DNA of 64,000 bases from assembly GCA_000149265.1 (NCBI GenBank), contig CH002006.1, positions 1,071,570 to 1,135,569 on the forward strand. Direction: 5' to 3'. This DNA comes from Ciona savignyi. Lineage: Eukaryota; Chordata; Ascidiacea; Phlebobranchia; Cionidae. Position numbers and translations under genes: made by a program. Shown here piece after piece: positions 1 to 10,100 of this stretch. Each line of letters opens with the position of its first letter. The first letter of the stretch is position 1. The notes beneath the pieces were generated by a model. The model saw only the letters and a program-made list of their open reading frames with translations. It was not told where the DNA came from and made no database searches.

Positions 1-130
1 TGGATTAGTACCTAAACTAAAAGGAAGGAATCTAACCCTTACAGCCTAACTTTCCACTGCGTTTTTATCGATTCCATTCTTGTAGTTTTTCCCTAAAAAT
101 AAATATGTTCTTTTTAAAATTATTCTGATG

Positions 131-212
131 TTCGACAGATTAGTCTGTTGGTTTAGTGCGTATCCTTTCAGCCGAAGGCTTGTGGATTAGAAACTGTTCG
201 CTAATTTCCGAT
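131..212 (+). repeat. SINE family 1, tRNA-like head fragment
   Basis: This is a truncated head of the commonest SINE in the window. The tRNA-like A-box region (TTGGTTTAGTGCG) is followed by the CCTTTCAGCCGAAGG stem seen in the full copies. The LINE-like body and the TATCC tail are missing. Confidence 0.6.
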
Positions 213-261
213 TTAATAACGCTTATCCGTATCCCCATGTTTAATGGTCTAAAAATACACT

Positions 262-1151
262 CTCTAGTACAGGGATGTCCAACCTGCGGCCCGCGGGCCG
301 CAGTGCGGCCCACCTGAGATTTTTGTGCGGCCCGCTAGTCATTTTTACTCCAAGTAGTATTTTGAACTTTAAATCTTGGCCTAATTCAAATGTATCAGTC
401 AGCTTTTAGGGACGCAGTAAACATCAAAACTGCAGAAAGAAACCGACGGACGACAAACTCTTATCTCATTGACTTTGTATTGCAGAAATAAGTTTTTGTT
501 TCTTTCTATATGTGTGTTATTTGTTCCTTTTTTTCAAAGATGAAATTAATGACTTTTGATTGTTTCTTTATGTACCCATTCAGGGTTGGAATTAAGGGAT
601 CGCAAATCGCTATTCGCTAACCGTTTTCTAAAGTTCGCGAATTACAAAATTTAACAAAATCGCGAAAATATAAATTACCGGTACTGATTTCGCGCACTTT
701 TAATAATAAATCCTCAACACGTTAAAATAACATTGTTTGCCTTCAACATAACATTATTTATTTACCTTGGCTTTAGTTTGCATTATTGGCGTATAATAAG
801 CATTGCTATCACAAGGCAATAATCGCCATTATGCGTTAATATTCCTAGATTCCTTTATTTATGATTGGCTAGATGCGACACACCCCTTTTGAATTTACTA
901 GAATGCATTTTATCATTACTGTACTACTAAATAACGGTACTGTCTGTTTTATAAAATAAATATCTTTTCTGGTCGTTTAAGGCAATTTATCATAACCAAT
1001 TTTTTTCGCGCATTTCGCAAATCATTTCAAAACCAATTAATTCGAACCCTGCCATTTTTATTGAAATTTAATAGGTTTTGCGGCCCATTGAATTATTTTA
1101 AACGACAATGCGGCCCACTACAATAAAAGGTTGGACATCCCTGCTCTAGTA
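262..1151. mobile_element. hAT-type non-autonomous transposon with exact 8-bp TSD
   Basis: The element proper is 270-1143. It begins CAGGGATGTCCAACC and ends GGTTGGACATCCCTG, a near-perfect terminal inverted repeat, and GC-rich TGCGGCCC motifs lie inside both ends. The flanks CTCTAGTA at 262-269 and 1144-1151 are identical, giving the 8-bp target duplication expected of hAT. No transposase ORF is present, so the copy depended on a transposase supplied elsewhere. It lies about 70 bp upstream of the SLC7 start codon. Confidence 0.93.
581..1051. mobile_element. Second hAT-like element nested in the first
   Basis: It starts CAGGGTTGGAATTAA and ends TTAATTCGAACCCTG, so it has imperfect CAG...CTG terminal inverted repeats. 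The interior is AT-rich with repeated TTCGCGAA-like words. It sits wholly inside the element at 270-1143. The flanking octamers (TACCCATT and CCATTTTT) do not match well, so the target duplication is decayed or shifted. Confidence 0.65.
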
Positions 1152-1220
1152 GATTAAATTGATAAAACATATTTCCGTAGACAATTTAGATTTGAGTTGC
1201 TGTTGGGTTCAAGAAATGCA

Positions 1221-4200
1221 ATGGTCCAGTCCGACGAACAAAACGAACCAAGAATCGTTGGCGAAGACCCAGATACACAATATACCGAAACTGTACAAAA
1301 CAAAATAACTGAAACTTTAAAGCTTCGTCGGAATATTGATGTATTTAGTGGAATGTTAGTGGCTTCAGGAGTGATGCTTGGATCAGGGATTTTTGTTTCT
1401 GCAAACACAGTTCTTGGTGGGTCCCCAATACTAAAACCGTACGTGTGTATACTTTCCCAGTCAGTTTCCAGCTTAATCTCTTTGCTTAGATAGTCCACTA
1501 TTAGCTGAACGATCGGTACAGTGATATACGACCTGACGCTATAACTTTAATGAAATTAATTTACTATATCCTATCCTGTATAATTTTGTATTCTTTTTTT
1601 CTTTAAACGAAATATTAAACAATTTGCAAAATAAAGATGCAGCTTACAACAGTCTTGGGGTGACCCTGTTAATATGGGTGTTTGGTGGAGCCGTGGCTGT
1701 GATGTCAACACTCTGCTACTGCGAGCTTGCGACGTCAATATCCGAGTCTGGGAGCGACTACACCTATCTATCGCACGCGTACACTCCTGCATTTGGTTTC
1801 CTGTTACCTTGGATGTCAACGTTCGTGCCATGTAGCGACACAGCAACCATTCTTACCTTCGCTCGCTACGCGCTGGCACCTTTTCATAGTTGTTCTGCGC
1901 CGTCAGAAGATAGCGTAAAGCTCGCAGCCATATGCCTGTTGCTGTTCATCACCGCAATTAACATCCTTGGTGTAAAATTCGCCGTCCGATTACAGGTAAA
2001 TAAATTTTGCTCCTGTTGTAAAAAGTATAATTTTTGTAGAATTTAACTTCTGTCTAAAATTATTTCTAACTTAAATTTGGTCTTTTGGCAGGCAGGATTA
2101 AACATTTCGAAATGTTTAATTTTTTAATGGTAAACAGACAAAACCCATTAAAAATATTGTTTACATCTCTTAAAATTATTTGTTACGATTATATGTAACA
2201 AAACTAGAAAGTGTCAACCACGTGTTTAATCACCACTATTTGTAAAACACATGTTGTATGCCATATATTCATGTTACAGGGTCACTAACCACAATTTGTA
2301 TTTTATACACCGAGTATGTAGTTTGTTTCTGCAAGCATAAACGCATGGGTCCCATAGTTAACCAACCAAACGATTACAGGTAATTAATTTTTGGACCTGT
2401 TATAAAAAAGTATATTTTTGTAGAATTTAACTTCGGTCTAAAATTCTTTCTAACTTAAATTTGGACTTTTGGCTGGCAGGATGAAACATTTCGAAATGTT
2501 TAACTTTTTAGTGTTCTGGTAAACAGACAACACCCATTAAAAATATTGTTTACTTCTCTTAAAATTATTTGTTACGATTAAATGTAACAAAATGAGTTTG
2601 GAATCTTTTTTCAGATTGGCCGTACTTTTTGTAAAAAAGAATCGTCAGATTACCCCTTGCCCACCATCAGTTTACCAGAGCTATTGCAGTGTTATGTATA
2701 ATTTACACGTTCCTGTACATTTGGGTAGAACCCATTAATCCGCTGGGTTCAGGCAATGTCCGTAAAGTGCCTTGCCCAAGGACACAACCGACTAGCTAGC
2801 GACCAGTTTCGCACCTGCAACCTTTCGATTGAAAGGCGACGCACTTAACCGCTAGACCACCGGGCCGGACAAAGTTAAGGAACCTGAAAAGACAATTCCA
2901 AAAGCTTCCATTGCTGCAGTCAGCATTATTACCCTGGCATCAGTCACAATGAACTTATCATATTTTGCTGGTAGGTAAAAAGGTAAAATGAAACAGCTCT
3001 TAAGCGGTGGTTTATTGCGAGGCCTTTCAGCCAAAAGGTTGCAAATTCTAAACTATTCTCTAGCTAGTCGGTTATGTCCTTGGGCAAGGCACTTAACGGA
3101 AATTGCCTGAACCCAGCGGATTAGTGGGTTCTACCAAATTGAAGCAATATGCGAATCATACACAACACACTGCAATAGCTCCGGTAACTCGACGGTGGGC
3201 GAGATGTGTTCTGACGATTTCCATGTGCCTCTTTATCCCAATTAAAAATAGGATATCAAGGATAACAAGGGTAGTATATGACCAGTTGTATGACTAAATG
3301 ATTAGCCTGACCGTTTAATATGCAGCATTTTATTTAGGATAGGATAGGATATTTATGTTTTTCCCCGTGAATGAGAAAACCAAGGGGGTTAACACACGGA
3401 CAATCGTTAGATCCTCGCGCTCGCGCCCATCGTCGGGTTACCGGAGATATTGAGTGTAACATGTATGATACACATGTTTCTTTAATTTAGTAGAACCCAT
3501 TAATTCGCTGGGTTCAGGAAATGTCCGTTCAGTGTCTTGCCCAAGGTCACAACCGACTAGCTAGCGACCAGTTTCGAACCTGCAGTCTTTCGGTTGAATG
3601 GCGTCGCACTAAACCATCAGACCAGGGACTAAAACGGACCTAAAGGTGACCCGGTTACAGATTTTAAATGGTGAAATTTCGGTTTTGTTCCTAAACAAAT
3701 GTGAACTTAAGTTTACAAATATATCACTAAGCAGAATTCAATAACTCATTAACAGACAAATCTAAATACGTGAAAAGTATGTAGGCCTACATGAAACTTT
3801 TATTTAAACGCCACCTCTAATAGAACGACATTATAGGGGAAGTGTTAAAAAATAGAGCTCCGTGGCGCTCAAATAGAGCTTTAACGGCATGTATAGTAAG
3901 GTAACGGTGGCTCAGATAACACACATAATACAAAATAGTGTTATATTTTTAAATCGCTATCATACCCCGGCGCATTCCTTACCTCAGGTTATGTATTCTT
4001 ATGACGGATGGAACGCGCTTTGTCACGTCACAGAAGAAGTTAGGATAGGATAGGATAGGATATTCATGTTTATCCCCGTGAATGGGAAAACCTAGGGGGT
4101 TATCACACGGGCAATCGTCAGATCACCTCGCGCCCATCGTCGGGTTACCGGAGCTATTGCAGTGTGTTGTATATGATAGACACGTTCCTTCAATTTTGTA

Positions 4201-6622
4201 GAACCCATTAATCCGCTGGGTTCAGGCAATGTCCGTAAAGTGCCTTGCCCAAGGACACAACCGACTAGCTAGCGACCAGTTTCGCACCTGCAACCTTTCG
4301 ATTGAAAGGCGACGCACTTAACCGCTAGACCACCGGGCCGGACAAAGTTAAGGAACCTGAAAAGACAATTCCAAAAGCTTCCATTGCTGCAGTCAGCATT
4401 ATTACCCTGGCATCAGTCACAATGAACTTATCATATTTTGCTGGTAGGTAAAAAGGTAAAATGTAACAGCTCTTAAGCGGTGGTTTATTGCGAGGTCTTT
4501 CAACCAAAAGGTTGCAAATTCTAAACTATTCTCTAGCTAGTCGGTTATGTCCTTGGGCAAGGCACTTAACGGAAATTGCCTGAACCCAGCGGATTAGTGG
4601 GTTCTACCAAATTGAAGCAATATGCGAATCATACACAACACACTGCAATAGCTCCGGTAACTCGACGGTGGGCGAGATGTGTTCTGACGATTGCTCGTGT
4701 GTTAACCATCTTGGTTTTCCCGTTTACGGGATAAATATCCTATCCTATCCATTTTTTAGCAAAAAGGGAAAGATAAAGACGACAGGTAATTATTAATATC
4801 AAGCGTTAGTGGAGAGAGGCCATCATTAGATAATCAACGCACGAATGCAAAGGCGCTAGGATAAGAGATTGTACTGCAATACGGAAAGCACTGGATTGAT
4901 ACGACCTATCTGTTTTAGTGCTTACACCTGAAGAAATATCAACATCTAAAATCATTGCATTACCATTCGCATTAAAAGCAATGGGCGGCGCGTCATGGAT
5001 TGTTCCACTTTCGGTTTGTTTGTGTGCAGTTAGCTCCTACTCAGCAGGGATTTTAACCCATGGAAGATTACCATACGTTGTCGCGCGACAAGGCCAGCTG
5101 CCGATGGTAAGAGTTTCCGAGTTGGATCTTTTTTAAGCTATACCAATTGACATAGTTAGTCCGCTGATTAGCTTGGTTGGTTAGGGGGTCGACTTTCGGC
5201 TGAAGGAGTGCAGGTTCAAAACTTGTCGGTTGTTTCCTTGGGCAAGGTACTTATGGACATTGCATTAATCCAACGGCTTAATGGGTTCTACCAAATTGAA
5301 TAAAAGTCTGCTTCGCTCACAGCATGACACACTGTAATAGCTCCGGTAACCTGGCGGTAGGCGCGAGCTGATCTGACGTTTGCCCGTGTGTTAACCTTGG
5401 TTTTCCCATTCACGAACATAAACATGAATAGATTATCCAATTCTACATTGCTCATGTTTTAGATATTCGGAATGCTTCATATAAACAGCCGCGTTCCCAG
5501 TCCAGCACTCGTGCTTAACGCTCTGTCAACAATTGTGCTGATAAATATCGGTAACTTGGAGACGATGATCGACACATTCGGATTCGTGAACTGGACGTTC
5601 AAAGGTTTCAGCTCCTTGTCGGTTTTAATCCTACGAAAACGAATGCCGCATTTAAAACGTCCTTATAAGGTGACTTGTGGTCTTGCTTTAAAGATTATCG
5701 CTTTCTTATTTCTTTTATTGCGTCTTGAAAACATTTTTAACTCTGAAGTTTGTCGCTGTTGAGCCACTTCTTTGCATTTGTCTGGCGAGAGTATTTTCAT
5801 GACCCGATGCACGGAGTTTTACTGCAGACACGAGGTTTTGACGCGGAACGCTTTGTGTGTATGGTGCCATTTAAGAATTTGGTAGATGGTTCGGGCTAGA
5901 TAAGTTGCTATTTTCGATCGTTATTTTGTACTCATTGATAAAGCTTCTTGGACAAGGAATATGAATTAAATTGTAGGGCCCAAGTAGATTTAAACTAAAA
6001 AGTAAAATGTGAAGTAATACTAAATATTTAAAACATTACCGTATTAGAATAAAGGTCGTATATAGGTTGGAGGTTAGTGCGTCAACAGTCGACAGATTCT
6101 AAAACTAAAATGTCTCAAACATGTACACCACACTACAATAGCTTTGGTATAACACGCCCGACGGGCGAGAGGTGATCTCACCGTTACCCGTGTAATAACG
6201 CCCTTTTTGTTTTCGCAATCACTGTGATTAAACATGAATATCTATCCAACATCCAGCTATTCCGACTATAGCTACTAGGTATGCCTAACCTTTAGATTAT
6301 GTTTTCTGACGCATTTGTTGTCCCAATCCCCGAAATAGACATTTTCCCCATCCATAGACTTTTCATCAACACATTCTATTTTTAGGTCCCCACTATTATT
6401 CCGATCTTTATGTTCATTCTGTCATCCATCTTCGTCATTCTGCCGCTCATCAACCAGCCACACTTTCTTTATTTCTATGCGATCTTTTTTTTCGCCGTCG
6501 GACTCTGCCTGTATTTTATTTTTGTGCACAAACAGTGCGAAATGCCAGGTTCAGCTCGGGTGACACTTGTTCTTCAGAAGTTATTTCAAGTTGCCCCGTG
6601 TGACTGGAAAAAAGTAAAATAA
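1221..6622 (+). CDS. SLC7-family amino-acid transporter (LAT/b0,+AT-like), incomplete and disturbed
   Basis: Multi-pass plasma-membrane amino-acid exchanger of the APC superfamily. Exons chosen by phase and alignment are 1221-1416, 1637-1995, 3988-4042 plus 4347-4443 (one exon split by a SINE), 4919-5106, 5463-5669 and 6386-6622 (stop TAA). The first exon gives the TM1 unwinding motif GSGIFVS. Exon 2 gives TM2-4 with LCYCELATSISESGSDY. The split exon gives YDGWNALCHVTEE and then KEPEKTIPKASIAAV, classic SLC7 loop sequence. The next exons give VLTPEEIS, the FTSSR-like loop (ILTHGRLPYVVARQGQLP), and the last TMs with PHLKRPYK. The ATG at 1221 has G at +4 and is the first ATG in frame. An exon of about 55-60 residues (TM5 region) expected between 1995 and 3988 was not found. 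An AATAAA lies just after the stop. Family assignment is secure; subtype and functionality are not. Confidence 0.85.
1985..2590. repeat. Direct duplication of the exon 2/intron 2 boundary
   Basis: About 200 bp at 1985-2185 recur at about 2371-2590, both carrying CGATTACAGGTAA and the following intron text (TAGAATTTAACTTC, GAAATGTTTAA). The second copy repeats the end of SLC7 exon 2 and its donor site but lacks the rest of the exon. Confidence 0.8.
2639..2868 (-). repeat. SINE family 1 copy (tail-truncated)
   Basis: Reverse-orientation SINE ending at its tRNA-like head (complement of CCGGCCCGGTGGTCTAGCGG). The far 3' part is replaced by unrelated sequence. It abuts the duplicated SLC7 exon fragment. 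Confidence 0.85.
2874..2970 (+). pseudogene. Extra copy of SLC7 exon part (VKEPEK...)
   Basis: This repeats the coding part at 4347-4443 with the same donor. No partner for the upstream half (YDGWNALCHVTEE) lies beside it: a SINE truncated at its tail end precedes it instead. It is therefore taken as a by-product of the 490-bp duplication and not as a used exon. Confidence 0.7.
3004..3225 (+). repeat. SINE family 1 copy
   Basis: Forward copy beginning at the head (GGTGGTTTATTGCGAGG) and running to GTGTTCTGACGATT. It lies in the duplicated SLC7 block. Confidence 0.85.
3337..3627 (-). repeat. SINE family 1, full-length
   Basis: Complete reverse copy: GGATAGGATAGGATA tail at the left, then CCCGTGAATGAGAAAACC, body, B-box complement and A-box complement (CACTAAACCATCAGAC) at the right. 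Confidence 0.9.
4043..4341 (-). mobile_element. Full-length SINE family 1 inserted in an SLC7 coding exon
   Basis: Reverse copy with (GGATA)n tail at 4043 and head at 4341. It interrupts the reading frame between HVTEE and KEPEK. AAGTTA occurs on both sides (4037-4042 and 4345-4350) as a short target duplication. A GT at 4039 and an AG at 4351-4352 lie in matching phase, so removal of 4039-4352 as an intron would keep the frame and lose only two residues. Confidence 0.85.
4477..4750 (+). repeat. SINE family 1 copy
   Basis: Forward copy with tail TATCCTATCCTATCC at 4736-4750. It lies in an SLC7 intron. Confidence 0.9.
5161..5438 (+). repeat. SINE family 1 copy
   Basis: Forward, moderately diverged copy in the SLC7 intron after the exon ending 5106. 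It ends CATGAATAGATTATCC. Confidence 0.85.
6065..6250 (+). repeat. SINE family 1, decayed copy with internal deletion
   Basis: Head-like GGTTAGTGCGTC is followed at once by the 3' half (ACACTACAATAGCT through ATGAATATCTATCC). It lies in the last SLC7 intron. Confidence 0.65.
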
Positions 6623-7009
6623 AAATAAAGTGCAATAAATAAATTTGCCTTGATAATTTTATAATAAATATATTCCGTTGTTTTGTTGGCTCTTTACTTA
6701 TTTGCCGCTGCTTATTGGAGAAAACTAAACGGAGGGAAAGCGGAACGGCAACATCTGTAAATCCGTTTTGGCTCAAAATTAATGTTTTTTAAAACGTCTA
6801 TGTTTATTATTGTGACGTCATTTTTAGTAATAATTATTATGCTTTATATTTCCGCAACCTCGTGGTTTGCTTTATTTTTTGTTCTGATACCGACACGTTA
6901 TACTGAAACAATTTTACCGAATTTGAATTGAGCTATACGAAAAAAACAGTTGGTAAGATATTAATTATTAATATTTGTTGTTTTATTTATGTCAAATTTG
7001 TATAATTAT

Positions 7010-7470
7010 TGTAAGGCCTCTATTTGGTGCGACCTATACTTAATTTAACACCCGAGTCCTTTACATGAAAAACAGTGTTAACGCGCTGGCCCGCACACTT
7101 GATCTCACTTGGTGGATGGTAGTTTATTTACTGATGAGTGTTCAGCGTTCAGCGATCAGCGATCAGCGATCAGCGATCAGCGATCAGCGGTTTTCTATTA
7201 TACAATTTAACATAAATACACATAAATAAACGACAAATATTAATAATCAATTTGCTTACCAACTGTTTTTCCGTATATATAGGTCTATTCAAATTCAGTA
7301 AAATTGTTTCAGTATGTGTCGGTAGAGGAATCAGTACAAAAAGGGAAAGAAAACCACGAGGTTGCAGGAATATAAAGCATAATAATTATTACTAAAATGA
7401 CGTCACAATACTGAACATAGACGTTTCAAAAAACATTAATTTTAAGTCAAAACGATTTACAGATGTTACA
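7010..7470 (-). repeat. 3' LTR of the BEL/Pao element
   Basis: 461 bp, TG...CA on the plus strand. It contains five to six copies of a 7-bp CAGCGAT tandem repeat at about 7145-7190. It is the 3' LTR because the genes run on the minus strand. Confidence 0.93.
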
Positions 7471-7490
7471 TACCCCCCCACAAATATATG
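7471..7490 (-). other. Polypurine tract next to the 3' LTR
   Basis: The complement of TACCCCCCCACAAA is a G-run flanked by purines, directly abutting the LTR where plus-strand priming is expected. Confidence 0.6.
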
Positions 7491-7788
7491 TCCCATATAT
7501 TTAAAACATTACAAAACATCGGTAAAGTGAACAACAACGAAATATCGGAAGGTACATACTTCAAAACGGTAAAAGAGGCAAAAACACGTAGTATCAGCGA
7601 ACAATAACGGCAAGTTTGCGATGCGAGTGAAATGTGTCAGCAAGAACGTAGGAAAGAAAATCAGTACATAAACAGAATCAGTAATTGCGCAGAAATATTT
7701 CGGTAGAAATGCGTTAAGCGGTCAGTACACACGCAATAAAGGGAAGTGGTGTCATATAAACGAAATACAAAGGCTACGTATCAAACGT

Positions 7789-9318
7789 TTAGGAATCTTC
7801 GGAATCAACAATCAGACACAATTTAGCAATTGGCCGCTTTACGAGACTGTTGGGCGTCTTAACCAGAACCGTACGCACGACTCCGTGTTTATCAGCATAT
7901 GTGTCCATTACACGGCCCAGTACCCACTTCGAACGGGGCTGGCTCTCGTCCACTAGCAGCACTATATCGTTGATTTCAAAGTTTGATCTTTTGCTGTACC
8001 ACTTTTGGCGTTTAATCAAATTGGGCAAAAATTCTGACACCCAGCGTTTCCAAAATATATTGGCCATATGTTGCAATTGGACCCATCTTCGTCTTGCGTA
8101 CGACGCTTTCTCATCGAAGAGGCCTGGAGCTTCATTTGGTGAATCACGCAGTAACAGCAAGTGATTCGGCGTTATCGGTTCATCGCTGTGCGGATCGATA
8201 ATGACAGGAACGAGCGGCCTTGAATTAACAATCGATTCCACTTCTACGAACAGTGTATTCAAAGCTTCGTCAGTAAACAGGCCCTTTGTTGAATGCATGG
8301 ATGACAGCAAACGACGCACTGACCGTATCATCCTTTCCCATACGCCGCCCATGTGGGAGGCTGCAGGCGGGTTGAAGGACCACGCTATTGCCCTCTGTCG
8401 CAAGTGCTCAGCAATCTGTTCACGGTTCCACAAGGCAAGGGATGATCGAAGTATCTTCTCTGCACCAACAAAATTGGTCCCGTTATCACTGTATATTTGT
8501 TTTGGTTTACCTCGACGACCTATAAATCGGCGTAGGGCATTTAAAAACGAATCAGCAGAAAGATCATTAGCCATTTCAATATGTATGGCTCGGATGGTAA
8601 GGCAAGTGAATATACATCCGTATCTTTTAATTTCACTCCGGTTTTGTTTCACAGAGAACGGACCGAAGTAGTCAACTCCGACGTGGCTAAAGGCAGGTTC
8701 GCCAGCCTGTAGGCGCCCAGAAGGCAGTTCTGCCATAATCTGGCATCCAGGAACGGCGCTTCTTCTTTTGCACGGCAGACATTTCGTCAAGACTCGGCGA
8801 ACAGCAACTCCAATTTTCAGTATCCAAAATCTCCCACGTAGCGCAGATAGGGTGTGTCCGTAACCAGAATGCCCCACACTCTGGTGGTATTCGTCGATGA
8901 TCAAGTTCGTTACGTGAGAATAACATGGTAGAATAATCGGGTGTTTTGCGTCATACTCGACCGGTGCTTTATCAATACGACCGCCGACGCGCAGCACTCC
9001 ATTTCTCAGTAAGGGGTTCAGTTTAGAAAGGACACGAATACAGTCGTCTTTCTTTATTTGCCTTTTGGAATCCAAAATAGAGATCGTTGATCCGAAATGT
9101 TTGCGCTGTTCATACTTTATTAGTTCAATTTCTGCACTTTCAAGCTCTTTTACGCTGAGCGAAGCTGTCAAATGGCTTACCGGTGGGCAGACATTGCGAA
9201 TCTTTTGGAGCAGGAACATCTTGTATCTAGACAGCCAAGCTGCTGCCTTTTTTAATCGATACCACGACGAAAAGTGGTTAATCAAGCGATTCAGTACTAA
9301 ATTCAGTAACCATTTCAT
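7789..9318 (-). CDS. BEL/Pao integrase segment of Pol
   Basis: A 509-codon open frame. It shows an H-H-C-C zinc-binding region around residues 135-185 (CLPCKRR at its end), then the DDE catalytic core with GVDYFGPF near 213, SDNGTNF near 280 and GGVWERM near 325, giving D, D and E. The spacing from second D to E is about 50, as in BEL/Pao. A basic C-terminal part follows (WVLGRV, VLVKTP). It is out of frame with the RNase H segment upstream, so this copy cannot make a continuous Pol as written. Confidence 0.9.
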   Translation of the reverse strand: MKWLLNLVLNRLINHFSSWYRLKKAAAWLSRYKMFLLQKIRNVCPPVSHLTASLSVKELESAEIELIKYEQRKHFGSTISILDSKRQIKKDDCIRVLSKLNPLLRNGVLRVGGRIDKAPVEYDAKHPIILPCYSHVTNLIIDEYHQSVGHSGYGHTLSALRGRFWILKIGVAVRRVLTKCLPCKRRSAVPGCQIMAELPSGRLQAGEPAFSHVGVDYFGPFSVKQNRSEIKRYGCIFTCLTIRAIHIEMANDLSADSFLNALRRFIGRRGKPKQIYSDNGTNFVGAEKILRSSLALWNREQIAEHLRQRAIAWSFNPPAASHMGGVWERMIRSVRRLLSSMHSTKGLFTDEALNTLFVEVESIVNSRPLVPVIIDPHSDEPITPNHLLLLRDSPNEAPGLFDEKASYARRRWVQLQHMANIFWKRWVSEFLPNLIKRQKWYSKRSNFEINDIVLLVDESQPRSKWVLGRVMDTYADKHGVVRTVLVKTPNSLVKRPIAKLCLIVDSEDS

Positions 9319-10100
9319 CTGTAGTCAGTAAGTTCACATTGGCGTTCTGTCTTTTTAAGGGTAAAAATTCATCAGGGACCTTTGGAAGCGACACTGGACA
9401 TTCAGGCCATTTGCTCTCCACTCGCCATAGAAAGTCGGGTCCATTTAGCCATCGTCCGGATTGTGTCAGTAGTTTAGTGGTAAGTCCGCGGGTTGCGTCA
9501 TCGGCGGGATTCAGTTCAGTAGGGACGAATTTCCAACGATTAATATCTGCATAGCGCTCGATTTCGGCGATTCGGTTGGCAACAAACGTAGGAAATCGTT
9601 TCTTACAATTGTATATTGTCTGTAATACCGCGGTGGAATCTGTCCAAAAGGTTGATTGGCAGCTCGTCAAGTTTAATTCTCTTCTGGCTAATTGGTCATG
9701 GCGGACAGCTAGAACGGCTGCCGTTAATTCAAGTCGTGGAATAGACATGGTGCTCATCGGAGCTACTCTGAGCTTTTCCGATGAGAAACGAGCAATGTAT
9801 ATTTCCTTTACTATCAATAAAACGCAGATAAGACACTGCGCCATAAGCCACGGTAGATGCATCTGCAAAGTGATGAAGTTCAGTATGAATAACTTTTCCC
9901 AGTGACGGGTGGTTTAAAGCAGCGTTGGACTCTAACTTGTTCGAGTCCAGGTAAATCTTCCAGCCAGGTGATCCACTCATTTTCCTCTTCTTGGGAGACC
10001 TTTTCATCCCAGTTTAATCCTCGTTTACAGAGTCTCTGCCACAACAGCCCTTCCTTTAATCAGGACGGGGGCCGCGAAACCCAGGGGGTCGTATATCGAG
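9278..10100 (-). pseudogene. BEL/Pao RT end and RNase H segment, frameshifted
   Basis: Recognisable pieces are ELHHFADAS (first RNase H aspartate), SIPRLELTAAVLAVR, WTDSTAVL and ELNPADDATRGL, all Pao RNase H signatures, but they fall in different frames. By eye the breaks are near 10125, 10045, 9915 and 9785, with another near 9280-9318. All lie within about 850 bp. Confidence 0.85.

Larger units (their letters stand above)
2728..4693. repeat. Near-identical ~490-bp direct repeat carrying an SLC7 exon half
   Basis: 2728-3220 and 4201-4693 are almost identical. Each contains a reverse SINE head, the SLC7 exon part encoding KEPEKTIPKASIAAV, a donor GTAGGT, and a forward SINE. Similarity stops abruptly near the end of each block. 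Either a recent tandem duplication or two haplotypes assembled in line would explain it. Confidence 0.85.

Noticed and set aside
2852-4507. Two minus-strand ORFs of 60 aa with nearly the same sequence
   Set aside because: They are the antisense of the duplicated SLC7 exon. The plus strand reads KEPEKTIPKASIAAV with proper splice donor.
8201-8671. 156-aa plus-strand ORF
   Set aside because: Antisense shadow of the BEL/Pao integrase, with no family signature of its own.
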